Below, piece after piece: positions 46,174-55,662 of a stretch of 64,000 bases of DNA (positions are counted from its first letter, which is position 1; each line of letters begins with the position of its first letter). The DNA is taken from positions 1-64,000 of the forward strand of contig JANNSJ010000057.1 of assembly GCA_031402435.1 (NCBI GenBank), given 5' to 3'. This DNA comes from UBA11986 sp031402435. Its GTDB lineage: Bacteria > Bacteroidota > Ignavibacteria > UBA10030 > UBA6906. Both the position numbers and the translations under genes were made by a program. The notes below the pieces were generated by a model. The model saw only the letters and a list, made by a program, of their open reading frames with translations, was not told the DNA's origin and ran no database searches.

Positions 46174-47997
46174 CTACTTGAGCAGCAACATTCTTTGTGA
46201 CAACGAACGGTCGCCGGTTGTTAGCCGATAGACAAACACACCACTGGAAAGTCCGTTGGCGTCGAATGATCGCACATGGTTGCCGGCTTCCATGCGTTCG
46301 TTTACAACCGTGGCAACTTCTCTTCCCAGAACGTCATACACTTTCAGCAAAACGAAAGCACTCGCCGGAAGGTTGAAGCGTATGTTTGTTGTCGGATTAA
46401 ATGGATTGGGATAGTTCTGCTCGAGCCAGAAAGCAGATCCAATCACTTCATGATCGTCTTTTGCAGACGTCAAGGAAACCAATCCCTGCCCCTCCGTTGC
46501 ACGATAGCGGAGATTGGGAGCCACGTTTGTAAATACCTGATGTAATCCTCGCGGCCAATCGAGCACCAGTGAGTCGATGGTTGTCGCGTCACGAAACCCA
46601 AAGTGAACGTTGAGCATGTTGTGGCCGTTGAAACTATTCTGTGCCGAGACTTCGCTCATCTGCCACACGGCACTTCCATTGATCATCGCCTTTGCACGGA
46701 TCTTTGTTCCGATCGCTGCTTTGTCTGAAGTCGTACCAATACAAAGAATATTGACCCATGAATAGCCGTTACCGAGATCGTTGCGGTAGAGCGCCTTTGC
46801 TGATGATTGAGGCGCGATGACCATCAGGTCAATGTCACCGTCATTGTCGTAATCCCCTGCGGCAGCTCCACTGTGGCTCCCGACATTCGTCACCAGATCA
46901 CCCGCGAGAATACTTGTGAATGTTCCATCGCCGTTGTTCTGGTAATAGCTATTGTGAGCGCTCTCGTTCGTGACAAAACAATCCAGATCGCCATCGTTAT
47001 CGAAATCGCCCCAGACATTCGCAAGCGAAATGAATTGATCTGTCACGATTGCTCCGGTCGTTACCTTGACGTACGTTCCCCCGTCGTTTCGATACAGATT
47101 GTTCTGACGCATTGCAAGAGAGCCGCTACCACCGTAGTTGGTACGGAATCCATCCAGGTCGCCGTCGTTATCGTAGTCAATCCAGTTCCAGTTCTGTCCA
47201 TCTGCCGGATCGGTGGCAATCGGATTCGTCGTGATGCGCGTGAAAAATGCTGTTCCGGTTTCTCTCTTCATGTTGCGGTAGAGGTGGTCGGGCAATGGCG
47301 TGCTTGTCGCAGGCCCGCATCCGATGAAGAAATCGAGATCGCCATCGAGGTCATAGTCAGCCCACGAACCCACGGTGTACGGCGCCAGCCCTGTCACTAT
47401 TGCACCTGTGTCGATCCTGCTGAATGTATAGTTCGGCGGGCCATCATTGTGGAGCATGATATTGGGAATCGGCGTTAAAGGGACAAATCCGGCAGGATGA
47501 ACAATGACAAGATCGACATACCCATCCTGATCAAAGTCTCCCCAGGCACACGTCCACCCACGATTTGCAATGCTATCACCGATGGCGCCGGTGATGATCT
47601 TCGAAAACTGTCCGCTCCCTTCGTTATGGAAGAGAAATGATTTTCCGCTGGCAACGAAAACATCCAGCCTTCCATCGTTATCGTAGTCAGCCCAACTGTT
47701 GCCGCTGCCGATAATGGTTCCCGTGAGCGGTTGTGTCGCGCCAATGATGGTTGGAACACGGGAGAAATTCCCATTTCCAAGATTGCGGTAGAGATAGTTG
47801 GGATTGACATACAGATCGAGGTTGCCGTCATTGTCGTAGTCAACCCACGAACAACCGGCATACCCCTGGGGAGGAGTGTCCGTAACGATGGGATTGGTCG
47901 TATCAGTGATGCGCGTAAATGTTGTTTGCGATGCACTGATATTCACAGCACAGAGCACGGTCGTCGCGAGTATTTGCATTGAACGTTGAAGAATCAT
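46174..47997 (-). CDS. FG-GAP/VCBS-repeat protein with ASPIC/UnbV and T9SS domains
   Basis: 607 residues from the ATG of MILQRSMQILATTVL. Signal peptide, VCBS/FG-GAP repeats (YDNDGNLDLYV, YDNDGRLDVFV, FDNDGDLDCFV and so on, about 40-430), ASPIC/UnbV (AIGTKIRAKAMINGSAVWQM, then LNVHFGFRDATTIDSLVLDW) and a T9SS type A tail (NYPNPFNPTTNIRFNLPASA to RMLLLK). Paralogue of the 44.3 and 59.9 kb genes; each YDNDGxxD loop is a probable calcium site. No enzyme motif was seen. Likely cotranscribed with the next FG-GAP gene downstream. Confidence 0.9.
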   Translation of the reverse strand: MILQRSMQILATTVLCAVNISASQTTFTRITDTTNPIVTDTPPQGYAGCSWVDYDNDGNLDLYVNPNYLYRNLGNGNFSRVPTIIGATQPLTGTIIGSGNSWADYDNDGRLDVFVASGKSFLFHNEGSGQFSKIITGAIGDSIANRGWTCAWGDFDQDGYVDLVIVHPAGFVPLTPIPNIMLHNDGPPNYTFSRIDTGAIVTGLAPYTVGSWADYDLDGDLDFFIGCGPATSTPLPDHLYRNMKRETGTAFFTRITTNPIATDPADGQNWNWIDYDNDGDLDGFRTNYGGSGSLAMRQNNLYRNDGGTYVKVTTGAIVTDQFISLANVWGDFDNDGDLDCFVTNESAHNSYYQNNGDGTFTSILAGDLVTNVGSHSGAAAGDYDNDGDIDLMVIAPQSSAKALYRNDLGNGYSWVNILCIGTTSDKAAIGTKIRAKAMINGSAVWQMSEVSAQNSFNGHNMLNVHFGFRDATTIDSLVLDWPRGLHQVFTNVAPNLRYRATEGQGLVSLTSAKDDHEVIGSAFWLEQNYPNPFNPTTNIRFNLPASAFVLLKVYDVLGREVATVVNERMEAGNHVRSFDANGLSSGVFVYRLTTGDRSLSQRMLLLK

Positions 47998-48044
47998 ACG
48001 CCTACTCCGTGGATGGTGGATACTGTCTAATTGATGATTTCCTA

Positions 48045-48578
48045 TCAGTTCCTCTTGCGCTTGTACGTACCGTCGAATGCTACAGTCCAGCTTTTGCCAC
48101 CGTCTGTGGATTGTTCCCAATACTGACGTACTTCATCGTTTCTGACCTTTGACCAGGAGATTCTGTCGATGGCATTGCTTCCGTCCTTTGTTTTTCTGTT
48201 CCCTTGAAGGACCATCTTTCCGTCTTTGAATTCACCGTTGAGCGCGAGGAATCCCCCCTTATCATCCATCCATGTTTGATGCCACTGTTTCGTCGATGCA
48301 ACATACTTGTTCAGGCTCGTGCCCGTCATACCTCCATCGCCCCTCCAATTTTCCAACAGTACACAACCGCCAAGTATGGATGTAATGCTGTTTGTGCCGA
48401 CATGCTTGCCGGTCGGGTCTTCGACTTCCCAATCACCCAGCCAGAAATCAAACTGCCGGTTCTCAACCGCTGCACATGGGCTGGTCTGTTGGTCAGGTAA
48501 CGTCATAGTATCAGCTTTCATAAAGACCATTGGAACAAGGCTAACGCACAATGCAGCAAACACAAAGCAACTGTTCAT
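48045..48578 (-). CDS. DUF1579/lipocalin-like secreted protein
   Basis: 177 residues with a signal peptide and the start FDFWLGDWEVEDPTGKHVGT of a small beta-barrel, as in DUF1579-like proteins, plus LLENWRGDGGMTGTSLNKY and WSKVRNDEVRQYWEQSTDGG. Such proteins are presumed to bind small hydrophobic ligands; none is known here. Two GTGGGATGA elements 20 bases apart lie about 95-125 bases upstream, next to the LytTR regulator gene. Confidence 0.72.
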   Translation of the reverse strand: MNSCFVFAALCVSLVPMVFMKADTMTLPDQQTSPCAAVENRQFDFWLGDWEVEDPTGKHVGTNSITSILGGCVLLENWRGDGGMTGTSLNKYVASTKQWHQTWMDDKGGFLALNGEFKDGKMVLQGNRKTKDGSNAIDRISWSKVRNDEVRQYWEQSTDGGKSWTVAFDGTYKRKRN

Positions 48579-48672
48579 TTCTCCTCCGTTTGATTCAAGT
48601 GGCTACAATGTTTCAAGAAGTGTACGACTCGGAGAGGAGATCAACAACGGGATTGTGACATCCTGCGTGGAG

Positions 48673-48701
48673 GTGGGATGACAGGTGATGGCGTGGGATG
48701 A
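48673..48701 (-). promoter_or_regulatory. Direct-repeat element, candidate LytTR site
   Basis: Two identical GTGGGATGA 9-mers (48673-48681 and 48693-48701) lie 20 bases apart, i.e. on one DNA face. They are in the upstream region of the DUF1579 gene, at the end of a LytTR gene. LytTR proteins bind 9-bp direct repeats about two helical turns apart, although these 9-mers do not match the published consensus. Confidence 0.35.
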
Positions 48702-48714
48702 ACTGACAGTATAC

Positions 48715-49485
48715 CTACAACGCGGTTCCCAGATAAGCGGGCACTTTGTGGCGGTAGTTTCGGCTGAGCGTCAGCTTGGCGCCATTATACAAAACAACAC
48801 CGTAATCGCCATGAAACATTGGGCGAAGCTCTTTGATGCGTTCGATATTGACGATCGTGGACCGGTGGATGCGGAGAAATTTGCGCGGGTCAAGTGCCGC
48901 TTCCATTTCGCTCATGGTTTGGCGAATAAGATATGCATCCATTCCCCTGTGCAGCCGGAGGTAGTTGCCCTGGGCCTCAACCCAATCTATCTCCTCAACC
49001 CGCAGGAAGAGCACCCGGCCACCTGTTTTCACCAACAAGCGATCGGTGTATTGCTTGTCGGACTTCATGTCGTTGAGCAGTGTAAGCATTCTCGATTTCA
49101 CTGCTTCCGGATCATGCTGATCCAACTCCAGTTTCGCACGACGCAGAGCAGCCTCGAAACGTTCTTTCTCAAATGGTTTCAGCAGATAGTCGAGCGCATG
49201 AACCTCGAACGCGCGAAGCGCATACTGATCGAACGCTGTCACAAAAATCACCACCGGCATACGGCTGCCGTTGAGCGATTCCAGCACCTCAAAACCGTTC
49301 TTCTCCGGCATCTGCACGTCAAGAAAAAGCAAGTCAGGCCTCTTTGCCTTTATCGCTTCGGCTGCAGCAATACCATCGCCACATTCACCAACAATCTCGA
49401 TCTCGGGATCACCATCAAGCAAACGCCTGAGGCCCTGGCGTGCAAGGGGCTCGTCATCAACTATCAGCGTTCGAATTGCATTCAT
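48715..49485 (-). CDS. LytTR-family response regulator, pair 1
   Basis: 256 residues: receiver (about 1-120) with VDDEPLARQGL, LLFLDVQMPEKNGFEV (Asp about 56) and the Lys in LLKPFEKERF; LytTR DNA-binding domain (about 150-250) with VEEIDWVEAQGNYLRLH and IHRSTIVNIERIKELRPMF. It overlaps the kinase gene by four bases (ATGA), so the two form a translationally coupled pair. Similar to the other two LytTR regulators here. Confidence 0.94.
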   Translation of the reverse strand: MNAIRTLIVDDEPLARQGLRRLLDGDPEIEIVGECGDGIAAAEAIKAKRPDLLFLDVQMPEKNGFEVLESLNGSRMPVVIFVTAFDQYALRAFEVHALDYLLKPFEKERFEAALRRAKLELDQHDPEAVKSRMLTLLNDMKSDKQYTDRLLVKTGGRVLFLRVEEIDWVEAQGNYLRLHRGMDAYLIRQTMSEMEAALDPRKFLRIHRSTIVNIERIKELRPMFHGDYGVVLYNGAKLTLSRNYRHKVPAYLGTAL

Positions 49486-50594
49486 CGAATATCCTCCAAC
49501 GTCTCCGGCAATTCGCTCCAGTCGTCACGGAACGGAAGCGTCATCCGTACTTCAAGCCCTCCTTCGGGTACATTCACCAGGTTGAGCGTATGGCCATCAC
49601 CATACAACTGGAGCAATCGCGCACGGGTGTTACTCAGCCCGATGCCTTCTTTGAGTATTCCCGGCATTTCCACATCCTCCGGCAGACCGCGTCCATTATC
49701 CTTCACGCAAATCATGAGCATACTATTTGAACGCCTTGCGTTGATCTCTATGAGCGCAGGACCACGGCGCGTGGCCACGCCATGGCGAATCGAATTCTCC
49801 ACCAGAGGCTGCAAAATCATGCTCGGCACTCGCGCATCGAGCACGTTGTAGTCGATGTCCTCACGCACTGTCAGCCGGTCACCGAATCGCATCTGCTCGA
49901 TCTCAAGGTACTTCCGCAGAAATTCCATTTCCTTCACCAGCGCCACCTCTTGCGCCCCTGCGTTTTCAAGCGTCAGCCGGAGAAACTCGCTCAGTCTCGC
50001 CACGGTACGGGCTGCCGCATCGGGATTCTCCTGAATAAGTACCATAATGCCATTGAGTGTGTTAAAGAGGAAGTGAGGATGAAGCTGCATCCGCAATGCT
50101 TGAAGCTCAGCCCGGGCAAGTTGTGCTTCGAGTTGAGAAGTGCGCAGGTCGCGCTCTCGAAACTTCCTGTAATATTCGATTGTCGACGCAGCTCCTACGA
50201 GGGCACCGTAGATTATTATTCTAAATGGAATCGGCACACCAAACACGACACTCCAGAATGGCTTCGTTGTGTCCGGTCCTTCAAACAACATCCTGAAGAG
50301 ACTCACATTGGCAACCATGTGAATGAAACACATTGCAATGCCCGAACCAATATGTACGGCAATACCGGAAAGCTTGATCCCTGACCCCGGAGGGAAGCGT
50401 CGCACCAGCACAACAACAACGGCGTACAACAGAGCCCACAGATACCAGAAGACCAGAAAGGAAAGGAACAGTTCGAGCCAGTACACCTCCTCGTTATTCT
50501 GGATTGCTCGTAGATTGCCTTGCGCCGCCATTGCAATTGCCATGAATGTAGCAATCACAACAACCCACGCAACAGAACGCACATACTGTTTCAT
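49482..50594 (-). CDS. LytS-like membrane histidine kinase, pair 1
   Basis: 370 residues from ATG 50594. About four N-terminal helices (1-150) form the sensor, with no extracellular domain of note. A coiled coil (RDLRTSQLEAQLARAELQAL) leads to the His_kinase domain with phospho-His in MQLHPHFLFNTLNGI (about 180) and an ATPase domain with LQPLVENSIRHGV, DNGRGLP and GIGLSNTRARL. Partner of the LytTR regulator just downstream. The stimulus is unknown. Confidence 0.93.
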   Translation of the reverse strand: MKQYVRSVAWVVVIATFMAIAMAAQGNLRAIQNNEEVYWLELFLSFLVFWYLWALLYAVVVVLVRRFPPGSGIKLSGIAVHIGSGIAMCFIHMVANVSLFRMLFEGPDTTKPFWSVVFGVPIPFRIIIYGALVGAASTIEYYRKFRERDLRTSQLEAQLARAELQALRMQLHPHFLFNTLNGIMVLIQENPDAAARTVARLSEFLRLTLENAGAQEVALVKEMEFLRKYLEIEQMRFGDRLTVREDIDYNVLDARVPSMILQPLVENSIRHGVATRRGPALIEINARRSNSMLMICVKDNGRGLPEDVEMPGILKEGIGLSNTRARLLQLYGDGHTLNLVNVPEGGLEVRMTLPFRDDWSELPETLEDIR

Positions 50595-50642
50595 GGAACG
50601 ATCCGATACCATACTGGTATATTGTAGCGTGGTTGGGAGATT

Positions 50643-50707
50643 ATCCCAACGGCTTTGGGATGAATTTCGTCGGTGAGGGGTAAAAGGCTCCGAACTTGGG
50701 ACGAATT
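50643..50707 (-). promoter_or_regulatory. Inverted and direct repeat element upstream of kinase 1
   Basis: ATCCCAA-N5-TTGGGAT (50643-50661) is a perfect dyad. TTGGGATGAATT (50655-50666) recurs as TTGGGACGAATT (50696-50707), 41 bases away. The element lies 49-113 bases before the kinase start and may be an autoregulatory site. Confidence 0.35.
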
Positions 50708-50718
50708 GATGCGTGGAA

Positions 50719-51519
50719 TCAGAGTGCGCCGCTGACGAGCCCGGAAAGTTTACTGCGGTAGCTTCGGCTCATGGTCAAACGCGCGCCATTGACAAGCGTG
50801 AGGATGTAGTCACCATGAAACAACGGGGAAAGTTCTTTGATACGTTCGATGTTCACCATCGTGGATCGGTGGACGCGGACAAATTTGCGCGGGTCTAGCT
50901 GGGTCTCAATACCATTCATGGTCTCCCGCAATAGATGCGCATCACTCCCTGCGTGGATGTTCACGTAGTTGCCGGCCGCTTCAATCCAGTCAATCTCACT
51001 CACTTTCAGGAACAACACGCGCCCGTTCGACTTGACTACCAGGCGCTCAAGATAACGCGGGCCGCCGTTCAGATCGCCGAGTAGCGAAAGTAACTGCTGG
51101 CTGAACGCTCCGCTGGGCCGCTTGCGAATCTGCTCTTTCGCCCTCTCCAGCGCTTCTGTGAAACGCTTTTGCGCGAACGGTTTGAGAAGGTAATCGAGGG
51201 CATGGAATTCAAATGCGCGGATGGCATGCTGATCGTATGCTGTCACGAACACGACACCCGGAACTTTTTCCACACCGACTTTTTCGAGCACGCCGAACCC
51301 GTCCACACCCGGCATCTGGATATCGAGAAACACAAGATCGGGAGACTCACGCTCGATTGTTTCCACCGCTTCATGTCCGTTCGAGCATTCGCCAATGATC
51401 TCTACCTCACGATCCCTGGCAAGCATCATACGAATCTTATCGCGTGCGAGCGGCTCATCATCAACGATGAGTGTCCGCACCTTCGAAACTGCGCCGGGGT
51501 GTTGCGTTGCGGTTTGCAT
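50719..51519 (-). CDS. LytTR-family response regulator, pair 2
   Basis: 266 residues: receiver with VDDEPLARDKIRM, LVFLDIQMPGVDGFGV (Asp about 68) and LLKPFAQKRF; LytTR domain with VSEIDWIEAAGNYVNIHAGS and VHRSTMVNIERIKELSPLF. It overlaps the 3' end of the large hybrid kinase gene by 59 bases, an unusually long coupling overlap. Its output genes are unknown. Confidence 0.93.
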   Translation of the reverse strand: MQTATQHPGAVSKVRTLIVDDEPLARDKIRMMLARDREVEIIGECSNGHEAVETIERESPDLVFLDIQMPGVDGFGVLEKVGVEKVPGVVFVTAYDQHAIRAFEFHALDYLLKPFAQKRFTEALERAKEQIRKRPSGAFSQQLLSLLGDLNGGPRYLERLVVKSNGRVLFLKVSEIDWIEAAGNYVNIHAGSDAHLLRETMNGIETQLDPRKFVRVHRSTMVNIERIKELSPLFHGDYILTLVNGARLTMSRSYRSKLSGLVSGAL

Positions 51520-54493
51520 TGTCTTCTATACGAAGTGGAAACTCCAAGGTTACACAGACGCCGCCTTCCGGTCGGTTGGCGTATGTAAAGCGTTGATTGG
51601 CCCCATACAACTGTTCGATGCGGGCACGTGTGTTTGAAATCCCGACCCCTTCCTTCAACCGTTCGGGAATACCCGGCCCATCATCGCATACGGTGATCCG
51701 GATGATGCGCTCCACCTGCCGTGCAATGATTTCCACACATCCTCCCGATGGACGCGGCGCAACGGCATACCGGATGGCATTCTCCACAATTGGTTGAAGA
51801 ATAAGATTCGGCACCATCACCGAAAGCAAGTCAGGCGGTATGTCTTTCCGGATGGTCAAACGTTCAGCGAGGCGAATGTGTTCGATTTCCAGATAGTGAT
51901 CCAGTATTTCAATCTCCTGTCCCAACTCAACTTCCTGCACGCCATTGTTCTCCAACGTATACCGAAGAAAATCCCCGAGGCGCGACATCATCTCATCGGC
52001 AGCATCGAGGTCCTTGTGCATAAGTGATGATATTGCATGTAAGGTATTGAACAGAAAGTGCGGCTGAAGCTGCATCTTCAATACTTGAAGCTCGGCCTGA
52101 GCAAGTTGCGCTTGCAGCCGGGATGCGACCTGCTCGCGGTCTTTGTATCTGTGATAGAAATGATAACCGAGTGAACCAACAAAGGCAGTCAGCAGAGCAC
52201 ACAGTCCATAGAACCACAGAGTTTGGTAGAAGTGAGGAGCGAGATGGAACGTAAAAGACGCTCCTGTTTCGTTCCACAGTCCATCGTTGTTCGCTGCGAT
52301 GACACGGAAGGTGTAGGTTCCCGGAGGGATGTTGGTGTAGTATGCGGCCCGACGGTCATGTGCATCTATCCATTCAGGATCGAAGCCTTCAAGCCGGTAT
52401 TTGAATCTCACCCTTTCGGAGGCAACAAAACTCAAGGCAGTGTACGTAAACTCCATCTCGCCATTACCGGGCTGGACGTTGGCTTCAAGAAGAGGGTTGA
52501 CGACCAATTTGTCAATTGCCGCATGTTCGATCACGACGGGCGGTGGGACTGAATTTGCCTCGATGTGGTCAGGATCAATGACGGCTGCACCCTGAATTGT
52601 GGCAAACCAGAGCCGGCCATCAGCAGACTTGCATCCGGACGGCTGGTAGCCGCCGTTACACTCGAAGGTTCGCATTCCATCAGCCGTGCCGTAAGAAACA
52701 CAGGAAATGGATTTTGTTTTCCCGTCAGCGAAATCATTCAGTTCACGTTTACTGACACGGAAGACGCCAAGATTACAGCTCATCCACAAATTGCCCCGAC
52801 CGTCCTCTAGAATTGTAAACACGTTGTCGTCAAACAATCCATTCTCGATTGTGTAGAGAGTGAACTTTCCGTCTTTGAAACGGGTGAGTCCACCGGCATA
52901 CGTACCGAACCACATCGTCCCTTCTTCATCTTCATAGATCGACCGTACGGGATTATTCGACAGACCATCGCGTGCCGTGAACCGTGTTTCATGTTTTGTC
53001 GTTCCGTCAGTGGTGATCCTGATAATGCCCGGACCTACCGTCGATGTCCAGATGTCACCGGTATGCCGGGACACATACACACACCACATCGGCTCACGGG
53101 AAACTGAAGAACTGTCGCCATAGGGAAGAAAGGTTGGCTCACTGTCCGATGGATGTATTGCGGTGTACAGTCCAAATCGTGTTGCAAACAGGAGGTTTCC
53201 ATCACGATCCTCGGCAATGCCACGGACACCAACCTTGAACAGACCCTGCTTGATTGTAAATGAGTGAAACGTGCCATCTCTGATTCTCCCGAGACCGTAT
53301 GAGGTGCCGATCCAGAACGAACCATCCCGTGAAGTATGCAGTGAATTAACTCCTTCGACCGGCAAACGATCGTTCGACAGATACGATGTGAATGTGGTCC
53401 GGGAGAACCGGCTCAATCCACCCATCGTTCCAACCCAGACGCTCCCGTCCGGACCGGGCGATACAACAGAAATAAAATCATTGGGCAGACCGTCGAGTTC
53501 AGTGTAGGTTGTGAACTTTCCTCTCTTAATCCTGTGCAGGCCGCCGCCAACTTTTCCAACCCAGACATTTCCCTCTCTGTCTTCAATAAGTGAAGAGATG
53601 GAACCGCCTCCGCGGAAAAAGTACATGAGACTGTCGGGTTCGATAAACTGGGCAAGGGATCCATCCTCGGTTCCAACCCATGTCACCCCTTCACGATCCT
53701 CCAGGATGGCGGAGATTGCGCCGCGCGCTCCTTTCATCGTGAATGTCCTTAATGCTGATGCTGAAACCCGTGTCAGCGTTCCTTTCTCAGCGCCAACCCA
53801 GAGATTCCCGGATTTATCCTCATGCAACGCCATGATGACATTTCCATACAATTCTTCAGAGGAAATCAACAACGGATCTCCGTTGTTGGAATGGCTGTAC
53901 AATCCCCCTCCATTCGTCCCAACCCATAACGTGCCTTTTTTGTCAATCAGCAGTTTGTTGATCCAGGAGTATGTAAGTCCCAATTCCTTGCTGTATGGTG
54001 TGAACGTACCGTCCTTCAAACGCGTTACGCCATTACTTGTGCCAAACCAAAGCGTGCGTTCCTTATCCTCAACAATCGAGCGCACCATATTGTCTGACAG
54101 TCCATCCCGGATAGTGAAGGTGGTGAATGTTCCATCCTTCAACCTTGTCACGCCACCACCGTTCGTGCCAATCCAAAGCGAGCTGTCTTTGGATTCGTAC
54201 AATGAGATGATCAAGTTACTGGTCAGCGCCCGGGTGTTCCGTTTGTCGAACACGGTAAACCGGATGCCATCAAATCGAACAAGGCCTTCTTCGGTTCCGA
54301 ACCAGATATACCCGTCCCTTGACTGGACGATCGCATTGACAGAATTCTGCGGTAGCCCCTCGTTGGTTTGCCAAGCGGTGTGGGCGTATTGGGAGAACGG
54401 GCTGATTTTCTTCTGGGCTTGCACCGGGTACATGCCGGCGATGAGCACAAACAGAGGAAGAATAACCAAACATTTGTGGAAGGGTCGCGTCAA
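51461..54493 (-). CDS. Hybrid sensor: Reg_prop propeller, Y_Y_Y and His_kinase
   Basis: 1010 residues. Signal peptide, then about twelve Reg_prop repeats of type WFGTEEGLVRFDG and DGYIWFGT (about 40-640) forming two periplasmic propellers. Y_Y_Y domain (about 680-745), one membrane helix (TLWFYGLCALLTAFVGSLGY), coiled coil, His_kinase with LQPHFLFNTLHAIS (His about 820) and ATPase motifs (LQPIVENAIRYAV, GVGISNTRAR). It resembles HTCS sensors of Bacteroides but lacks their receiver and AraC domains, using the LytTR partner instead. The start is a TTG with a poor ribosome site. Confidence 0.92.
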   Translation of the reverse strand: MTRPFHKCLVILPLFVLIAGMYPVQAQKKISPFSQYAHTAWQTNEGLPQNSVNAIVQSRDGYIWFGTEEGLVRFDGIRFTVFDKRNTRALTSNLIISLYESKDSSLWIGTNGGGVTRLKDGTFTTFTIRDGLSDNMVRSIVEDKERTLWFGTSNGVTRLKDGTFTPYSKELGLTYSWINKLLIDKKGTLWVGTNGGGLYSHSNNGDPLLISSEELYGNVIMALHEDKSGNLWVGAEKGTLTRVSASALRTFTMKGARGAISAILEDREGVTWVGTEDGSLAQFIEPDSLMYFFRGGGSISSLIEDREGNVWVGKVGGGLHRIKRGKFTTYTELDGLPNDFISVVSPGPDGSVWVGTMGGLSRFSRTTFTSYLSNDRLPVEGVNSLHTSRDGSFWIGTSYGLGRIRDGTFHSFTIKQGLFKVGVRGIAEDRDGNLLFATRFGLYTAIHPSDSEPTFLPYGDSSSVSREPMWCVYVSRHTGDIWTSTVGPGIIRITTDGTTKHETRFTARDGLSNNPVRSIYEDEEGTMWFGTYAGGLTRFKDGKFTLYTIENGLFDDNVFTILEDGRGNLWMSCNLGVFRVSKRELNDFADGKTKSISCVSYGTADGMRTFECNGGYQPSGCKSADGRLWFATIQGAAVIDPDHIEANSVPPPVVIEHAAIDKLVVNPLLEANVQPGNGEMEFTYTALSFVASERVRFKYRLEGFDPEWIDAHDRRAAYYTNIPPGTYTFRVIAANNDGLWNETGASFTFHLAPHFYQTLWFYGLCALLTAFVGSLGYHFYHRYKDREQVASRLQAQLAQAELQVLKMQLQPHFLFNTLHAISSLMHKDLDAADEMMSRLGDFLRYTLENNGVQEVELGQEIEILDHYLEIEHIRLAERLTIRKDIPPDLLSVMVPNLILQPIVENAIRYAVAPRPSGGCVEIIARQVERIIRITVCDDGPGIPERLKEGVGISNTRARIEQLYGANQRFTYANRPEGGVCVTLEFPLRIEDNANRNATPRRSFEGADTHR

Positions 54494-54707
54494 AGATTGA
54501 TCCGAAATGGAAAAGTGTATCTCGTTCAGCGAGAATATGTCTTCATCATCTTAGAGAATTTCTGTTGTGAAAGCAATGCCGGGAAGACGGAAGAAGATGC
54601 GTGATGTGTTTGTCAATCAGACATGACGTGTCAAGGAGCTACAAACACCATCCGTGAAAACTCCACATGAAAGAATTGGTGAACAGTTGCCTCTCGCAGA
54701 GTGCCTT

Positions 54708-55628
54708 CTACTTCACGCCTGCCGGTACGATTGAACTTTCGAGGGGGAGTTCGCTCCGCTTTGCCCAGTCTTGAAAGGAGCCATCATAGATTCGGGCGTC
54801 GTAACCCATCAACCGTGCTGCGAAATAGACAACACTTGCGGTCTGCCCAACATGACAATACGCGACAACTTGCTCACCAGGCTTTACACCAGCGTCTTCG
54901 AACAAGTGCTTCACAGTCTTCAGATCACGGTACTTTGACAACTCCTTTGTGAGTGTAGTGTATGGAAGATTGACCGCGCCCGGGAGATGACCTGCGCGAG
55001 CCATTCCACCGGAATCCGCGCCGACAAAGAACTGCGGAAGGCGTGCATCGACGACGCGTGTGTTCGGTGTGTGCAGATGGGAATTCACCCAATCAGCATC
55101 AACCACAACATCAGTGCGAGGCCGTGGAGCAAACGATCCTCGCGTAACGTTAGGGACTGATCTCGTGAGGGGCATTTTCTCTTCGCGCCACGCGTCCAGT
55201 CCGCCATCGAGAACTGACAGCCGCCCTGTGAAGCCGAGTTGCTCAATCGTCCAGAATAGTCGCGCCGCAGACACCAGCACACCACAAACAACAATGTGTG
55301 AGTTATCAGAAACACCTGCAGACTCCAATACCGAGTCGAGTTGCGCGACAGACGGAAGCTCGGAGGTCAACCCTCCGGACCCTGGTTGTGGCGGAGGAGA
55401 AACAATAGACTGCCATGGCACGAGTCTCGCTCCCGGAATATGTCCTGCTTCGTATTCTGATTTCGCAAATGCAACATGCAGGATAACAAGAGAAGAATCG
55501 CTCATATTCTTGATCAACCATTCGGTGGAAACGAGGATCGGCTGCTTTTCCTCATCACCTTTTCCGATCGCAAGCATTACAACAAAGACAAGCAGGAGAA
55601 TAACAGTTGTTCTTGCTCGGTGTGTCAT
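54708..55628 (-). CDS. Exported thiosulfate sulfurtransferase (rhodanese)
   Basis: 306 residues with an N-terminal signal/anchor (RTTVILLLVFVVMLAIG). Two rhodanese domains: the first (about 30-150) has AGHIPGARLVPW and VVCGVLVSA; the second (about 165-295) carries AYCHVGQTASVVYFAARLMG with the catalytic Cys. It should transfer sulfur from thiosulfate or another donor in the periplasm. It heads a cluster with ankyrin, MBL-fold and SnoaL-like genes on the same strand. Confidence 0.9.
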   Translation of the reverse strand: MTHRARTTVILLLVFVVMLAIGKGDEEKQPILVSTEWLIKNMSDSSLVILHVAFAKSEYEAGHIPGARLVPWQSIVSPPPQPGSGGLTSELPSVAQLDSVLESAGVSDNSHIVVCGVLVSAARLFWTIEQLGFTGRLSVLDGGLDAWREEKMPLTRSVPNVTRGSFAPRPRTDVVVDADWVNSHLHTPNTRVVDARLPQFFVGADSGGMARAGHLPGAVNLPYTTLTKELSKYRDLKTVKHLFEDAGVKPGEQVVAYCHVGQTASVVYFAARLMGYDARIYDGSFQDWAKRSELPLESSIVPAGVK

Positions 55629-55662
55629 ATCCTAAGATGCTCCTTTCAATTCGCTCTGATGA

